Source: Rhizobium sp. CCGE 510 (GTDB taxonomy: Bacteria; Pseudomonadota; Alphaproteobacteria; Rhizobiales; Rhizobiaceae). Taken from it: a stretch of 64,000 nt of DNA. A program made the translations under genes and the position numbers. Within the stretch, counting starts at the first letter, position 1; each line of letters opens with the position of its first letter. The notes beneath the pieces are model-generated. The model saw nothing but the letters and a program-made list of their open reading frames with translations. It did not search any database and had not been told where the DNA came from. Location: NCBI RefSeq assembly GCF_000292525.1, contig NZ_AEYF01000018.1:186001-250000 (forward strand), read 5' to 3'. Below, piece by piece: positions 16,841 through 24,709 of this stretch.

Positions 16841-18211
16841 TTAACGCCGCGTCCGGCCGTCATATTGCTTCACCGTGTCCCCGCCGAAGATCAGGCGTTG
16901 CGGATTGCGGTCGAAGTTGGTGATCGTATCGTTCAGATTGTTGACGGTTCCGCGCATGTCGTTGACGAGCGTCTGCACGTCGCGCAAGCCGCCGCTTGAG
17001 AATTTCTGCAGATTGTCGGCGATTGGCCCGATGCGCGCATTCAGGTTGTCGGCGACCTTCTTGAAGGATTCCAGCGTACCGCGCGCCTCAGTAAACAGCG
17101 ATTGCGTGTTATCGGTTCCGAGCAAGGCATCGACTTTGATCAGGATACCGTCGATGCGGGTCGAGGCCGAATTCAGCTTGTTGGCAAGCTGCGAGACGTC
17201 CTGGATCGTCTGGTCGATATCCTTCTGACGCCCCGAAACCGTGTTGGCGACATCGCGGATCGACGCGACCGCGGTGCGCGCATCCTTGGTCGCCTGCGAG
17301 ATATCGTCGACCGAGCCTTTCAGCTTGGCCGGGTCGATCTGGGCGACAAGTGTATCGACACGGTCGAGCGTCGCCTGTGCCTGTTTGCCGAAATCGTTGA
17401 AGGTGGTGGCCGTCTGGTCGAACTTCTGGATCGCGCCCTTAAGGTCGCCAGAGGCATCGGCGACATTGGCGGTGATCTTGTCGGCGTTGGATACGATGTT
17501 GTCGATCTTCTTCGCGTCAACCGCCTTGACCAGCGATTCCACGGCTTGAAGCGTCGAATCGACACGGCCGGAGACCGCCTTCACAGTATTGGAAAGTTCA
17601 CCCACACTCTGCAGGAAGGCATCGATATTACCGGAATTCTTGGCAAGCGCGTCCGAGAACGTCTCGGCATTCTTGAACGTCTGGGTCAGCGGCGCGCGTG
17701 AATCCTCGATAAACCCCTGAAGCTCGCCGACCGCGTCATTGGCGCGATCGAGGATCTTGTCGGCGGTCGCCAGAAGATTGGTGACGCTCGACTGGTCGGC
17801 GACGATGACGGCGCGTTTGCCGTTGTCGAGCGCATGTTGGAGGATGCTTTCCTCGCCCTTGCGGCCGCCTGAAAGTTCGATATAGGCAGCCCCGGTCAGT
17901 CCCTGGATTTCAAGTGCGGCTTTGGTGGAAGGGTAGATCGGCGCATCGGTCCGCACCTGGGTGAACGCCAGCGAATATTGCGGATCGTCGGCATCGATCG
18001 ACAGTGTCTGCACCGAGCCGATCTGAATGCCGTTGAAGCGCACCGGCGAGCCGACGCTGAGGCCGTTGGCCGAACCCGGAATACGCACGATCAGCTCGGT
18101 CATCGGGCCACCACGGCCATATTCGGCCATCCAGTAGACGAAGCCGAACGCTGCCGCGATCACCAGCACCGTGAAAAAACCGACAATCGTATAATTGGCT
18201 TTGGTTTCCAT
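16841..18211 (-). CDS. mlaD: MlaD/MCE-domain lipid transport protein
   Basis: A 456-aa inner-membrane anchored MCE protein. A membrane helix at about 8-28 (VGFFTVLVIAAAFGFVYWM) is followed by the MCE domain (ELIVRIPGSANGLSVGSPVRFNGIQIGSV) and then about 300 residues of long helix rich in small amphipathic repeats (VSQLANKLNSASTRIDGILIKVD). Such a tail can form a periplasmic tube or needle in long MCE proteins; E. coli MlaD lacks it. It binds lipid and bridges the permease to the envelope. It lies between mlaF and the lipoprotein gene, nine bases from mlaF. Confidence 0.9.
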   Translation of the reverse strand: METKANYTIVGFFTVLVIAAAFGFVYWMAEYGRGGPMTELIVRIPGSANGLSVGSPVRFNGIQIGSVQTLSIDADDPQYSLAFTQVRTDAPIYPSTKAALEIQGLTGAAYIELSGGRKGEESILQHALDNGKRAVIVADQSSVTNLLATADKILDRANDAVGELQGFIEDSRAPLTQTFKNAETFSDALAKNSGNIDAFLQSVGELSNTVKAVSGRVDSTLQAVESLVKAVDAKKIDNIVSNADKITANVADASGDLKGAIQKFDQTATTFNDFGKQAQATLDRVDTLVAQIDPAKLKGSVDDISQATKDARTAVASIRDVANTVSGRQKDIDQTIQDVSQLANKLNSASTRIDGILIKVDALLGTDNTQSLFTEARGTLESFKKVADNLNARIGPIADNLQKFSSGGLRDVQTLVNDMRGTVNNLNDTITNFDRNPQRLIFGGDTVKQYDGRTRR

Positions 18212-18220
18212 CTTATCCGG

Positions 18221-19063
18221 TCACTTCCCGCTGCTGCCGTGCCGCGCACCATCATCTTGCGGCACGATCGAGCGCGCCCGCTTACCCTTGAAGTAGGCTT
18301 GCACCCACGGATCGTCGTAGGCCAGCATGTCGTTGATCGTGCCTTCCACCATTACCTGTTTTTTTCCGAGCACGGCAATACGGTCGCAGACCGAAAACAG
18401 GCTGTCGAGATCGTGCGTCACCATATACACGGTCAGTCCCAGACTATCGCGCAGGTTGGCGATCAGTTCATCGAATTCGGCGGCTCCGATCGGGTCGAGA
18501 CCCGAGGTCGGCTCGTCCAGGAAGACCAATTCGGGATCGAGCGCCAGCGCGCGGGCAAGGGCAGCGCGCTTGATCATGCCGCCTGACAGTTCGGACGGGT
18601 ATTTGTCGGCGGCATCGGCTGCGAGCCCGACCATGCGGATCTTCAGATGCGCCAATTCGTCCATCAGCGAGCGCGGCAGGTCGAGATATTCGCGCATCGG
18701 CACCTGGATGTTTTCCTTGACCGTCAGCGACGAAAACAAGGCCCCCTGCTGAAACAGCACGCCAAGCCGCATGTCGAGCGCGTTGCGCTGCGGTTCGTCG
18801 AGTTCATCGAAATCCTGGCCGAGGATCTTGATCGTGCCGGAGCGGCGCGGCAACAGCCTCAGCACCGTGCGCATCAGCACCGATTTGCCGGTGCCCGACG
18901 CGCCGACGAAGCCGAGGATCTCGCCGCGATAGATGTCGAGGTTGAGATTGTCGAGCACCACCTTGGAGCCGAAGGCGACGGTAACGTCGCGCGCCGAGAG
19001 CACGATGTCCCTCTCGCTTCTGTCCTCGGTATCGATTGGTTTCTCGTCCACGCGATTCGCCAT
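18221..19063 (-). CDS. mlaF: Mla-type ABC transporter ATPase
   Basis: A 280-aa ATPase powering phospholipid transport across the envelope. It has Walker A GASGTGKS, a Q-loop in LGVLFQQGALFSSLTV, the signature LSGGMIKR, Walker B ELVFLDEPTSGLD and the switch His in VTHDLD; the LxxGALF region is typical of MlaF/Ttg2A rather than other ABC families. The start ATG at 19063 lies one base after the mlaE stop, while upstream starts to 19096 would overlap mlaE. It is the second gene of the operon mlaE-mlaF-mlaD-lipoprotein. Confidence 0.93.
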   Translation of the reverse strand: MANRVDEKPIDTEDRSERDIVLSARDVTVAFGSKVVLDNLNLDIYRGEILGFVGASGTGKSVLMRTVLRLLPRRSGTIKILGQDFDELDEPQRNALDMRLGVLFQQGALFSSLTVKENIQVPMREYLDLPRSLMDELAHLKIRMVGLAADAADKYPSELSGGMIKRAALARALALDPELVFLDEPTSGLDPIGAAEFDELIANLRDSLGLTVYMVTHDLDSLFSVCDRIAVLGKKQVMVEGTINDMLAYDDPWVQAYFKGKRARSIVPQDDGARHGSSGK

Positions 19064-19064
19064 G

Positions 19065-20234
19065 CTAGAAGTCGATCGCTGCATAGAACATCGCAAAAAG
19101 CCCGTCCATCAGGATGACGACGAAAATCGCCTTCACCACCGCGGCCGTCACATGCTGGCCGAGCGATTCCGCGCTGCCGCCGACCTTCAGCCCTTCGACC
19201 GCGGCGACGATGCCGATGACCAGCGCCATGAACGGCGCCTTGATCATGCCTGAGAGCACCGTCGACAGTGTCACCGCCTCGTGCAGGCGCGACAGAAAGT
19301 TGGCGAAAGTGATGCCGGAATAGCCCCAGGCGACGGCGGCTGCACCACCGAGCGAAGCGAAATTTGCCAGCACCGTCAAGAGCGGCAGCGCAATGGTCAG
19401 CGCCACCAGCCGCGGAAAGATCAGCACGCCGATCGGGTTGAGCCCCATCACCTTCAGCGCGTCGATCTCCTCGCGCATCTTCATCGAGCCGATTTCGGCG
19501 GTGATTGCGCTGCCCGAACGGCCGGCGATCATGATCGAGGTCAGCAGCACGCCGATTTCGCGCAATTGCAGGATGCCGACGAGATCGACGACGAAGACCT
19601 CCGCACCGAAGTAGCGCAGCTGGAAGGCGCCCTGCTGGGCAATGATCGCCCCGATCAGAAACGACATCAGAAGGATGATCGGAACGGCGCGAACGCCCAT
19701 ATTGTCGATCTGGTTGATGATCGAGGCGGGTGAAACGCCGCTGCCGCGACCGAACTTCATCTGTGCGCCGCGCACCGCCGAACCGAGGATATACATGGCG
19801 GCGGCGAAATTGTCCCAGACGTCGTAGGCCATCTTTCCCACAGGCGCGAAGATGCGCCCAGCAAGCGAGACCTTCTCCCTCTGCTCCGGCTCCGGTTTGG
19901 CCGGCTCCTCGGAGAACATCGCCAGCATTTCGTCGATATGCTGATTGGTGCCTTCGAAGCGGACCGTCCGTCCGGCCGCTTCCTCCTCCTTCTTCAGCCG
20001 GCACAGCAGCCAGATCCCGGCGGTATCGATATCGGTAACGTCGGACAGATCGACCGTCAGATCGCCGGCCTTCTGGTGCAGCAGCTTCTCGAAGTCACGC
20101 AGCACGAAATGTATATAGGCGCTACGCCAGCTGCCTCTGAGACGCACATGCTGCCCCGAACCATCGGATTGGTCGTCCACGTCAAGTGAGGCAACATTGC
20201 GATTCTCGGCGTTCAAGATACTTATGTCTTTCAA
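19065..20234 (-). CDS. mlaE: MlaE-type permease with N-terminal STAS domain
   Basis: A 389-aa inner-membrane permease. Residues 1-110 form a STAS domain (AGDLTVDLSDVTDIDTAGIW), which in E. coli is the separate protein MlaB. Then come the permease helices with the family motifs NQIDNMGVRAVPIILLMSFL, MKMREEIDALKVMGLNP and the conserved ITAEIGSM. Fusion of the two subunits fixes their stoichiometry. The first in-frame start is a TTG at 20234 with no clear Shine-Dalgarno, so the true N-terminus may lie a few residues inside. It is the first gene of the operon and divergent from the epimerase gene. Confidence 0.9.
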   Translation of the reverse strand: MKDISILNAENRNVASLDVDDQSDGSGQHVRLRGSWRSAYIHFVLRDFEKLLHQKAGDLTVDLSDVTDIDTAGIWLLCRLKKEEEAAGRTVRFEGTNQHIDEMLAMFSEEPAKPEPEQREKVSLAGRIFAPVGKMAYDVWDNFAAAMYILGSAVRGAQMKFGRGSGVSPASIINQIDNMGVRAVPIILLMSFLIGAIIAQQGAFQLRYFGAEVFVVDLVGILQLREIGVLLTSIMIAGRSGSAITAEIGSMKMREEIDALKVMGLNPIGVLIFPRLVALTIALPLLTVLANFASLGGAAAVAWGYSGITFANFLSRLHEAVTLSTVLSGMIKAPFMALVIGIVAAVEGLKVGGSAESLGQHVTAAVVKAIFVVILMDGLFAMFYAAIDF

Positions 20235-20332
20235 GGCTCACGGCGACATTGCCGACTCGGCGGATCGTTCGCCGCCCGGCGCGTCAATATACAGAAGCAA
20301 CGTGCGAATTCCATGCTCACAGGACAGCAATA

Positions 20333-21316
20333 ATGCCGCGTACCCTCGATATCCAGATGAATTCATTTCCGATTGCCGGGACCTTCACCATCTCGCGCGG
20401 CGCAAAGACCGAGGCCGAGGTGATTACCTGCACGCTCGCCGAAGACAGTGCGCGGGGGCTTGGCGAATGCGTGCCCTATCGCCGCTACGGTGAGACTATG
20501 GAGAGCGTTTTCGCCCAGATCGAGGCGGCGCGTCCGCTGGTCGAGGCCGGAATCTCCCGCCGTGACCTCTTGTCGGCCATGCCGCCAGGCGCTGCCCGCA
20601 ACGCCGTCGATTGCGCCCTCTGGGACTTCGAAGCGAAACAAACGGGTGAAAGCGTCGCGGCACGTCTGGGCCTTGCCGATCTGCAGCCGCTCACCACCGC
20701 CTACACCATCTCGCTCGGTGAGCCGGAGGTGATGGCCGCAAACGCGCGCGAACATGCAGGCCGCGCGCTGCTCAAGGTCAAGGTCGGAACCGGCGACGAT
20801 GAAAGCCGTATCCGCGCCGTCTGCGCGGCCGCGCCCGATGCCACCATCATCCTTGACGCCAATGAGGGCTGGCCGGAAGCCGTGCTGGAACGACATCTCA
20901 ACATCGCCGCGCAAGCCGGCGTGGCTCTCGTCGAACAGCCGCTGCCGGCCGGCCGCGACGCTCTGCTTGCCGAAATTCGTCGCCCGCTTCTCGTCTGCGC
21001 CGACGAGAGTGTCCACCACACCGGCGATCTCGCAAGTCTTGCCGACCGCTACGACGCGATCAACATCAAGCTCGACAAGACGGGAGGCCTGACGGAGGCC
21101 CTGGCGATGAAGGCCGAGGCCGAACGGCTCGGTTTCAGCATCATGATCGGCTGCATGGTCGGCACCTCGCTTGCCATGGCGCCGGCCGTGCTACTCGCCC
21201 AGAATGCCGATTTTGTCGATCTCGACGGCCCGCTGCTGCTTGCCCGGGATCGCGAACCGGGCCTGCGCTACGCCGCTTCCCTGGTCTTTCCGCCCGAAAG
21301 CATACTCTGGGGCTGA
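20333..21316 (+). CDS. L-Ala-D/L-Glu-type dipeptide epimerase (enolase superfamily)
   Basis: A 327-aa enzyme of the muconate-lactonising subgroup. Catalytic elements are in order: the KxK pair in LLKVKVG, metal ligands Asp in IILDANEGW, Glu in LVEQPL and Asp in VCADESVH, and the second base Lys in INIKLDKTGG. The DxD-like C-terminal DLDGPLLL is typical of Ala-Glu epimerases that recycle murein peptides. Exact dipeptide specificity cannot be read by eye. The ATG at 20333 has AGGA upstream. Its last 49 bases overlap the convergent MFS gene, an unusually tight arrangement. Confidence 0.88.
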   Translation: MPRTLDIQMNSFPIAGTFTISRGAKTEAEVITCTLAEDSARGLGECVPYRRYGETMESVFAQIEAARPLVEAGISRRDLLSAMPPGAARNAVDCALWDFEAKQTGESVAARLGLADLQPLTTAYTISLGEPEVMAANAREHAGRALLKVKVGTGDDESRIRAVCAAAPDATIILDANEGWPEAVLERHLNIAAQAGVALVEQPLPAGRDALLAEIRRPLLVCADESVHHTGDLASLADRYDAINIKLDKTGGLTEALAMKAEAERLGFSIMIGCMVGTSLAMAPAVLLAQNADFVDLDGPLLLARDREPGLRYAASLVFPPESILWG

Positions 21317-22485
21317 AGGTAATAGGCTGAGATGACGAGGCCGAGGCCGGAGAACGCGACCAGCGCCATGACGTAGTAACTGACGACGCCGAGCCAGGCA
21401 TAGAGATAACCCGACGCCAGCGTCATCAGCGCCATCGCCATGCCGACATAGAAGAAGTAGGCGCCTTGCGCCGAAGATTCCTGCGTCTCCTGCACCGTCG
21501 CCATGATCCGCCGCTGCACCCCTGTATGCACGAAGGCATAGGTGAAGCCGTGGAAACATTGCAGCAGCAAAAAACCGGCAAAGCCGGTATTCATCGGAAA
21601 CAGGATCCAGCGGCAGACGCTGACGGCGCAGCCGAAGCGGATCAGCGTCCAGGCGTCGAAGCGCCGGTTGAGACGCTTCGACAGGAAGAACACCGTCACT
21701 TCCGAAGCGACGCCGGCGCTCCAGAGCAGGCCGACCTCAGTGCCGGAAAAGCCGAGATGATGCCAGTAGATCGACGAAAACGCGTTGAGCACCGCGTGGC
21801 TCGACTGCTGGATGGCGACACCGATCAAAAGCAGCAGCAAATGCGGCTCGCGCAGCCCGCTGCCGGTGGCGGCTGGAATGTTGATCGGCTGGCCACGCCG
21901 CCGCGTCGGCCCGATGCGCGGACAGAAGATCGCCATGACCACGGTCATGGCAAAGCCGAACACCATGATATCCAGCACCATCCCACCGCCCCACCGGCTG
22001 ATCAGCTGGCCACCGACCAGCGTCGAGACGATGAAGGCAATCGAGCCCCAAACACGCATCGACCCGTAATCGAGCCCCCAGCGGCGCACGCCCGAGATGA
22101 CGATCGATTCGACGACGGGCACATAAGGCGCGAAGGTGGCACCCTGCAGCGCATAGACGATCGTCACCGGCCAGAAGGTCGTCGTCCAGAAGAGCGCGAT
22201 CGCCGTCAGCAGCGACAGGCTGCCCGACCAGAGCAGCACGTCGGCGCGCTCCTTCAAACGGTCGGCGATCATGGCGACGACAGGCGCCACCAACACGCGC
22301 ACCACCATCGGTATGGCAAGGATAATGCCGATCTCGTGGTCGCTGAAGCTGTGGGTTGCGAGCCACACCGGAAAGAACGGCAGTACAATGCCGTTGACGA
22401 GCAGTGGCGCGCAATAGGAAAGCGCGCTGAGCAGCCGGAAGCGCGGAGGCGCTCCCTCACTCGGGGAATGTTGAGCGGGAATCAT
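21268..22485 (-). CDS. MFS transporter, HcaT/phenylpropionate-permease-like
   Basis: A 405-aa membrane protein with about 12 helices. The N-terminal half shows NGIVLPFFPVWLATHSFSDH and DRLKERADVLLWSG, typical of the MFS_1-like group that includes nucleoside- and phenylpropionate-type permeases. The C-terminal half has FVHTGVQRRIMATVQET. Its substrate is unknown. Convergence and overlap with the dipeptide epimerase gene hint at, but do not prove, a shared substrate class. ATG at 22485 with AGGTCC upstream. Confidence 0.85.
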   Translation of the reverse strand: MIPAQHSPSEGAPPRFRLLSALSYCAPLLVNGIVLPFFPVWLATHSFSDHEIGIILAIPMVVRVLVAPVVAMIADRLKERADVLLWSGSLSLLTAIALFWTTTFWPVTIVYALQGATFAPYVPVVESIVISGVRRWGLDYGSMRVWGSIAFIVSTLVGGQLISRWGGGMVLDIMVFGFAMTVVMAIFCPRIGPTRRRGQPINIPAATGSGLREPHLLLLLIGVAIQQSSHAVLNAFSSIYWHHLGFSGTEVGLLWSAGVASEVTVFFLSKRLNRRFDAWTLIRFGCAVSVCRWILFPMNTGFAGFLLLQCFHGFTYAFVHTGVQRRIMATVQETQESSAQGAYFFYVGMAMALMTLASGYLYAWLGVVSYYVMALVAFSGLGLVISAYYLQPQSMLSGGKTREAA

Positions 22486-22681
22486 CGGTGGACCTGAAGG
22501 AAACTGATCGTTGTCCTAACACACCACCCTGGAGGCGACCATTGCGAGAAATAGCCCTACTGAAACGTTTTAGAAAATAAATAGTGCCTGTCGCCTGACG
22601 GTAACGGCTAAATTCCGGGAGCGCGCGGCGCGGGTGCGCCGGCGCCAAATCACTCGCCTCTCACATCAGCCGGTCCCCAAA

Positions 22682-23494
22682 TCACGCGGCTTGCGGGGCG
22701 AACTCGCCCTGGTCACGCATTTCGATGGCGGCAAGCGCCGGCACACTGCTGGCAAGCGCTCGCCAGGTGATCAGTTCGAACGTGCCGTCGTCGTGCTCGG
22801 CAACTGCGGTGCAGCTTTCCACCCAATCGCCCGTATTGATGTAGCGGATGCCGTCCATGTCCTGAATGATGGCATGATGGATGTGCCCGCAGATGACGCC
22901 GTCGGCGCCGCTTTTGCGGGCTTCCTCCGTCACGACGCGCTCGAACTCGCCGATGAAATTGACGGCATGCTTGACCTGCAGCTTTGCCCAGGCCGAGAAC
23001 GACCAGTAGGGCATGCCGAGGCGGCGGCGCACGGCCGCCAGGAGGATGTTGATGCGGATCGCCGTATCGTAGGCCCAGTCGCCGAGATAGGCGAGCAGGC
23101 GCGCGTTGCGGACCACCACGTCGAACTCGTCGCCGTGCAGAATCAGGTATTTTTTGCCGTCGGCGCCATCATGCATCATGCGGTCGACGACCTCGATGCC
23201 GCCGAAATGCATTCCCGGGAAGTCCCGCAGGAATTCGTCGTGATTGCCCGGGATATAGACGACGCGCGTGCCCTTGCGGGCCTTGCGCAGCAGCTTCTGG
23301 ACGACGTCGTTGCAGACCTGCGGCCAGTACCAGCTGCGCTTCAGGCGCCAGCCGTCGACGATGTCGCCGACCAGCACGATCGTATCGGCCTCATGGTGGC
23401 GCAGGAAATCCAGCAGGAAATCGGCCTTCGCGGCCTTCGAGCCGAGATGGACATCGGAAATGAAGAGCGTGCGGAAATGTCTGGGTTCCATCAT
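22682..23494 (-). CDS. Metallophosphoesterase, UDP-2,3-diacylglucosamine hydrolase-like
   Basis: A 270-aa calcineurin-fold phosphatase with the full metal set: SDVHLGS (residues 13-19), GDIVDGW, GNHDE, and the later HGDEFD and GHIHHA. This combination, including the GxWAYDTA region, is that of the LpxH-like family found beside envelope genes in alphaproteobacteria. The proven enzyme removes UMP from UDP-diacylglucosamine in lipid A synthesis, but rhizobia mostly use LpxI, so the substrate here is uncertain. The GTG at 23503 is an alternative start, giving three more residues. Confidence 0.82.
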   Translation of the reverse strand: MMEPRHFRTLFISDVHLGSKAAKADFLLDFLRHHEADTIVLVGDIVDGWRLKRSWYWPQVCNDVVQKLLRKARKGTRVVYIPGNHDEFLRDFPGMHFGGIEVVDRMMHDGADGKKYLILHGDEFDVVVRNARLLAYLGDWAYDTAIRINILLAAVRRRLGMPYWSFSAWAKLQVKHAVNFIGEFERVVTEEARKSGADGVICGHIHHAIIQDMDGIRYINTGDWVESCTAVAEHDDGTFELITWRALASSVPALAAIEMRDQGEFAPQAA

Positions 23495-23668
23495 GTCAAT
23501 CACGAGCTTCGCTCATGCCCCATCTTTCATCTCACCTTCCAAAACCAGACTCGTGTTTCAGGAAGATGACAGACTGGGGAAAAGCCCGGCGCGGTGGCGA
23601 TGTTGCCGTGCGTGTCGAGCGCGTTCATGATGGCGACGATTCCAGATCCGACAATGCGGGATGGCTGA

Positions 23669-24418
23669 ATGCGTCTCTTTCTCGTTCGCCATGGCGAATC
23701 TCTCGGCAACCTCAACGAACAGGCCTATCGCCAATTCGGCGATCACAACGTGCCGCTGACGCGGTGGGGCCATCGCCAGGCCGTGGAAGCCGGCAGCGCG
23801 ATCGCCTCATATCTGAAGGCATTGCCGAGCGCCGATTTCGACAGGCTGCAGATCTGGTACTCGCCATTCCTCAGGACACGACAGAGCAAGGATGCGTTGC
23901 TCACAGCCCTGCCGGAAAGTGTCGTCGGCGATATCCGGGAGGATTACCTGCTGCGCGAGCAGGATTTCGGCCTCTTTACCGAAATCTATGACCACGCCGA
24001 ACAGAAGCAGAAATTTCCCGAGGAATTCGAAAAATGGGCGAGGCTGCGCAGCAACAGCGGCAAGTTCTACGCGCGGCCGCCGGATGGCGAAAGCCGGGCG
24101 GATGTCGCCCAGCGTGTCCGCCTGTTCCTCCAGACCGTCATGCGCGACGCCGAAAATAGCAGCCACAACGTCGTCATCGTCGGCCATGGCGTCACCAACC
24201 GGGCGGTCGAAATGAATTTCCTGCACCGCCCCGTCGAGTGGTTCGAGCGTTCCGATAACCCTGGCAATGCCGATATCACCCTGATCGAGGGGACGCGCTT
24301 GCAAGGATACGCGTCGATCCTGCTGCATCAGGCGGCCGACCGGCAGCCCGGACAAGAAGGTGAACTGCGCGATGCCTATGGCGCCGACGTGACGATCACG
24401 CCGAAGCCCGGCGGATAG
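23669..24418 (+). CDS. Histidine phosphatase family protein
   Basis: A 249-aa branch-1 histidine phosphatase (phosphoglycerate-mutase fold). The phospho-acceptor motif FLVRHGESLGN opens the protein, SPFLRTRQSKDA holds the second Arg, and the late VVIVGHGVTNRAVEMNF supplies the second catalytic His. The middle FPEEFEKWARLRSNSGKFYARPPDGES is typical of bacterial members of unknown substrate. ATG at 23669, with GGGATGG upstream. It is monocistronic and faces the RND operon across a repeat region. Confidence 0.85.
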   Translation: MRLFLVRHGESLGNLNEQAYRQFGDHNVPLTRWGHRQAVEAGSAIASYLKALPSADFDRLQIWYSPFLRTRQSKDALLTALPESVVGDIREDYLLREQDFGLFTEIYDHAEQKQKFPEEFEKWARLRSNSGKFYARPPDGESRADVAQRVRLFLQTVMRDAENSSHNVVIVGHGVTNRAVEMNFLHRPVEWFERSDNPGNADITLIEGTRLQGYASILLHQAADRQPGQEGELRDAYGADVTITPKPGG

Positions 24419-24461
24419 TGGGAACTCGTATCAGGCCCGTTACCAACAGTTCAATCAATGA

Positions 24462-24625
24462 GCAGGGCGTTGCCACATCCCCTTCTCCCAGCGGGGAGAA
24501 GATGCCGGCAGGCAGATGAGGGGGTGAGCGGCAAAGCCGCGAATGCACTGAGCCGAAGCGAAGGGCAACAGTTCGGGTGTGCCGTGCAGCCCCCTCATCC
24601 GACCCTTCGGGCCACCTTGCATTAG
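24462..24625. repeat. Palindromic intergenic element, third variant
   Basis: This part of the gap between convergent genes carries inverted blocks CTTCTCCCAGCGGGGAGAAG and, further out, GATGAGGGGGTG facing CCCCCTCATCCG. CCCTTCGGGCCACCTT resembles the left part of the 140-bp elements at 51823 and 63688, so it appears to be a truncated or rearranged relative. Confidence 0.6.
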
Positions 24626-24654
24626 AGATGCTGTATATGATGATTGCTGTCGAG

Positions 24655-24694
24655 GGAGGCTTTTGACCGGGCGGCCGCCCGGTCAAAAGCCTCC
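24655..24694. repeat. 40-bp perfect palindrome
   Basis: Arms of 19 bases, GGAGGCTTTTGACCGGGCG and its exact complement, surround a central GC at 24674-24675. It sits 15 bases past the RND permease stop (24710). It may act as a terminator hairpin for the efflux operon, though no T run follows on the minus strand. Confidence 0.85.
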
Positions 24695-24709
24695 GCCTTC
24701 GCAGATACC

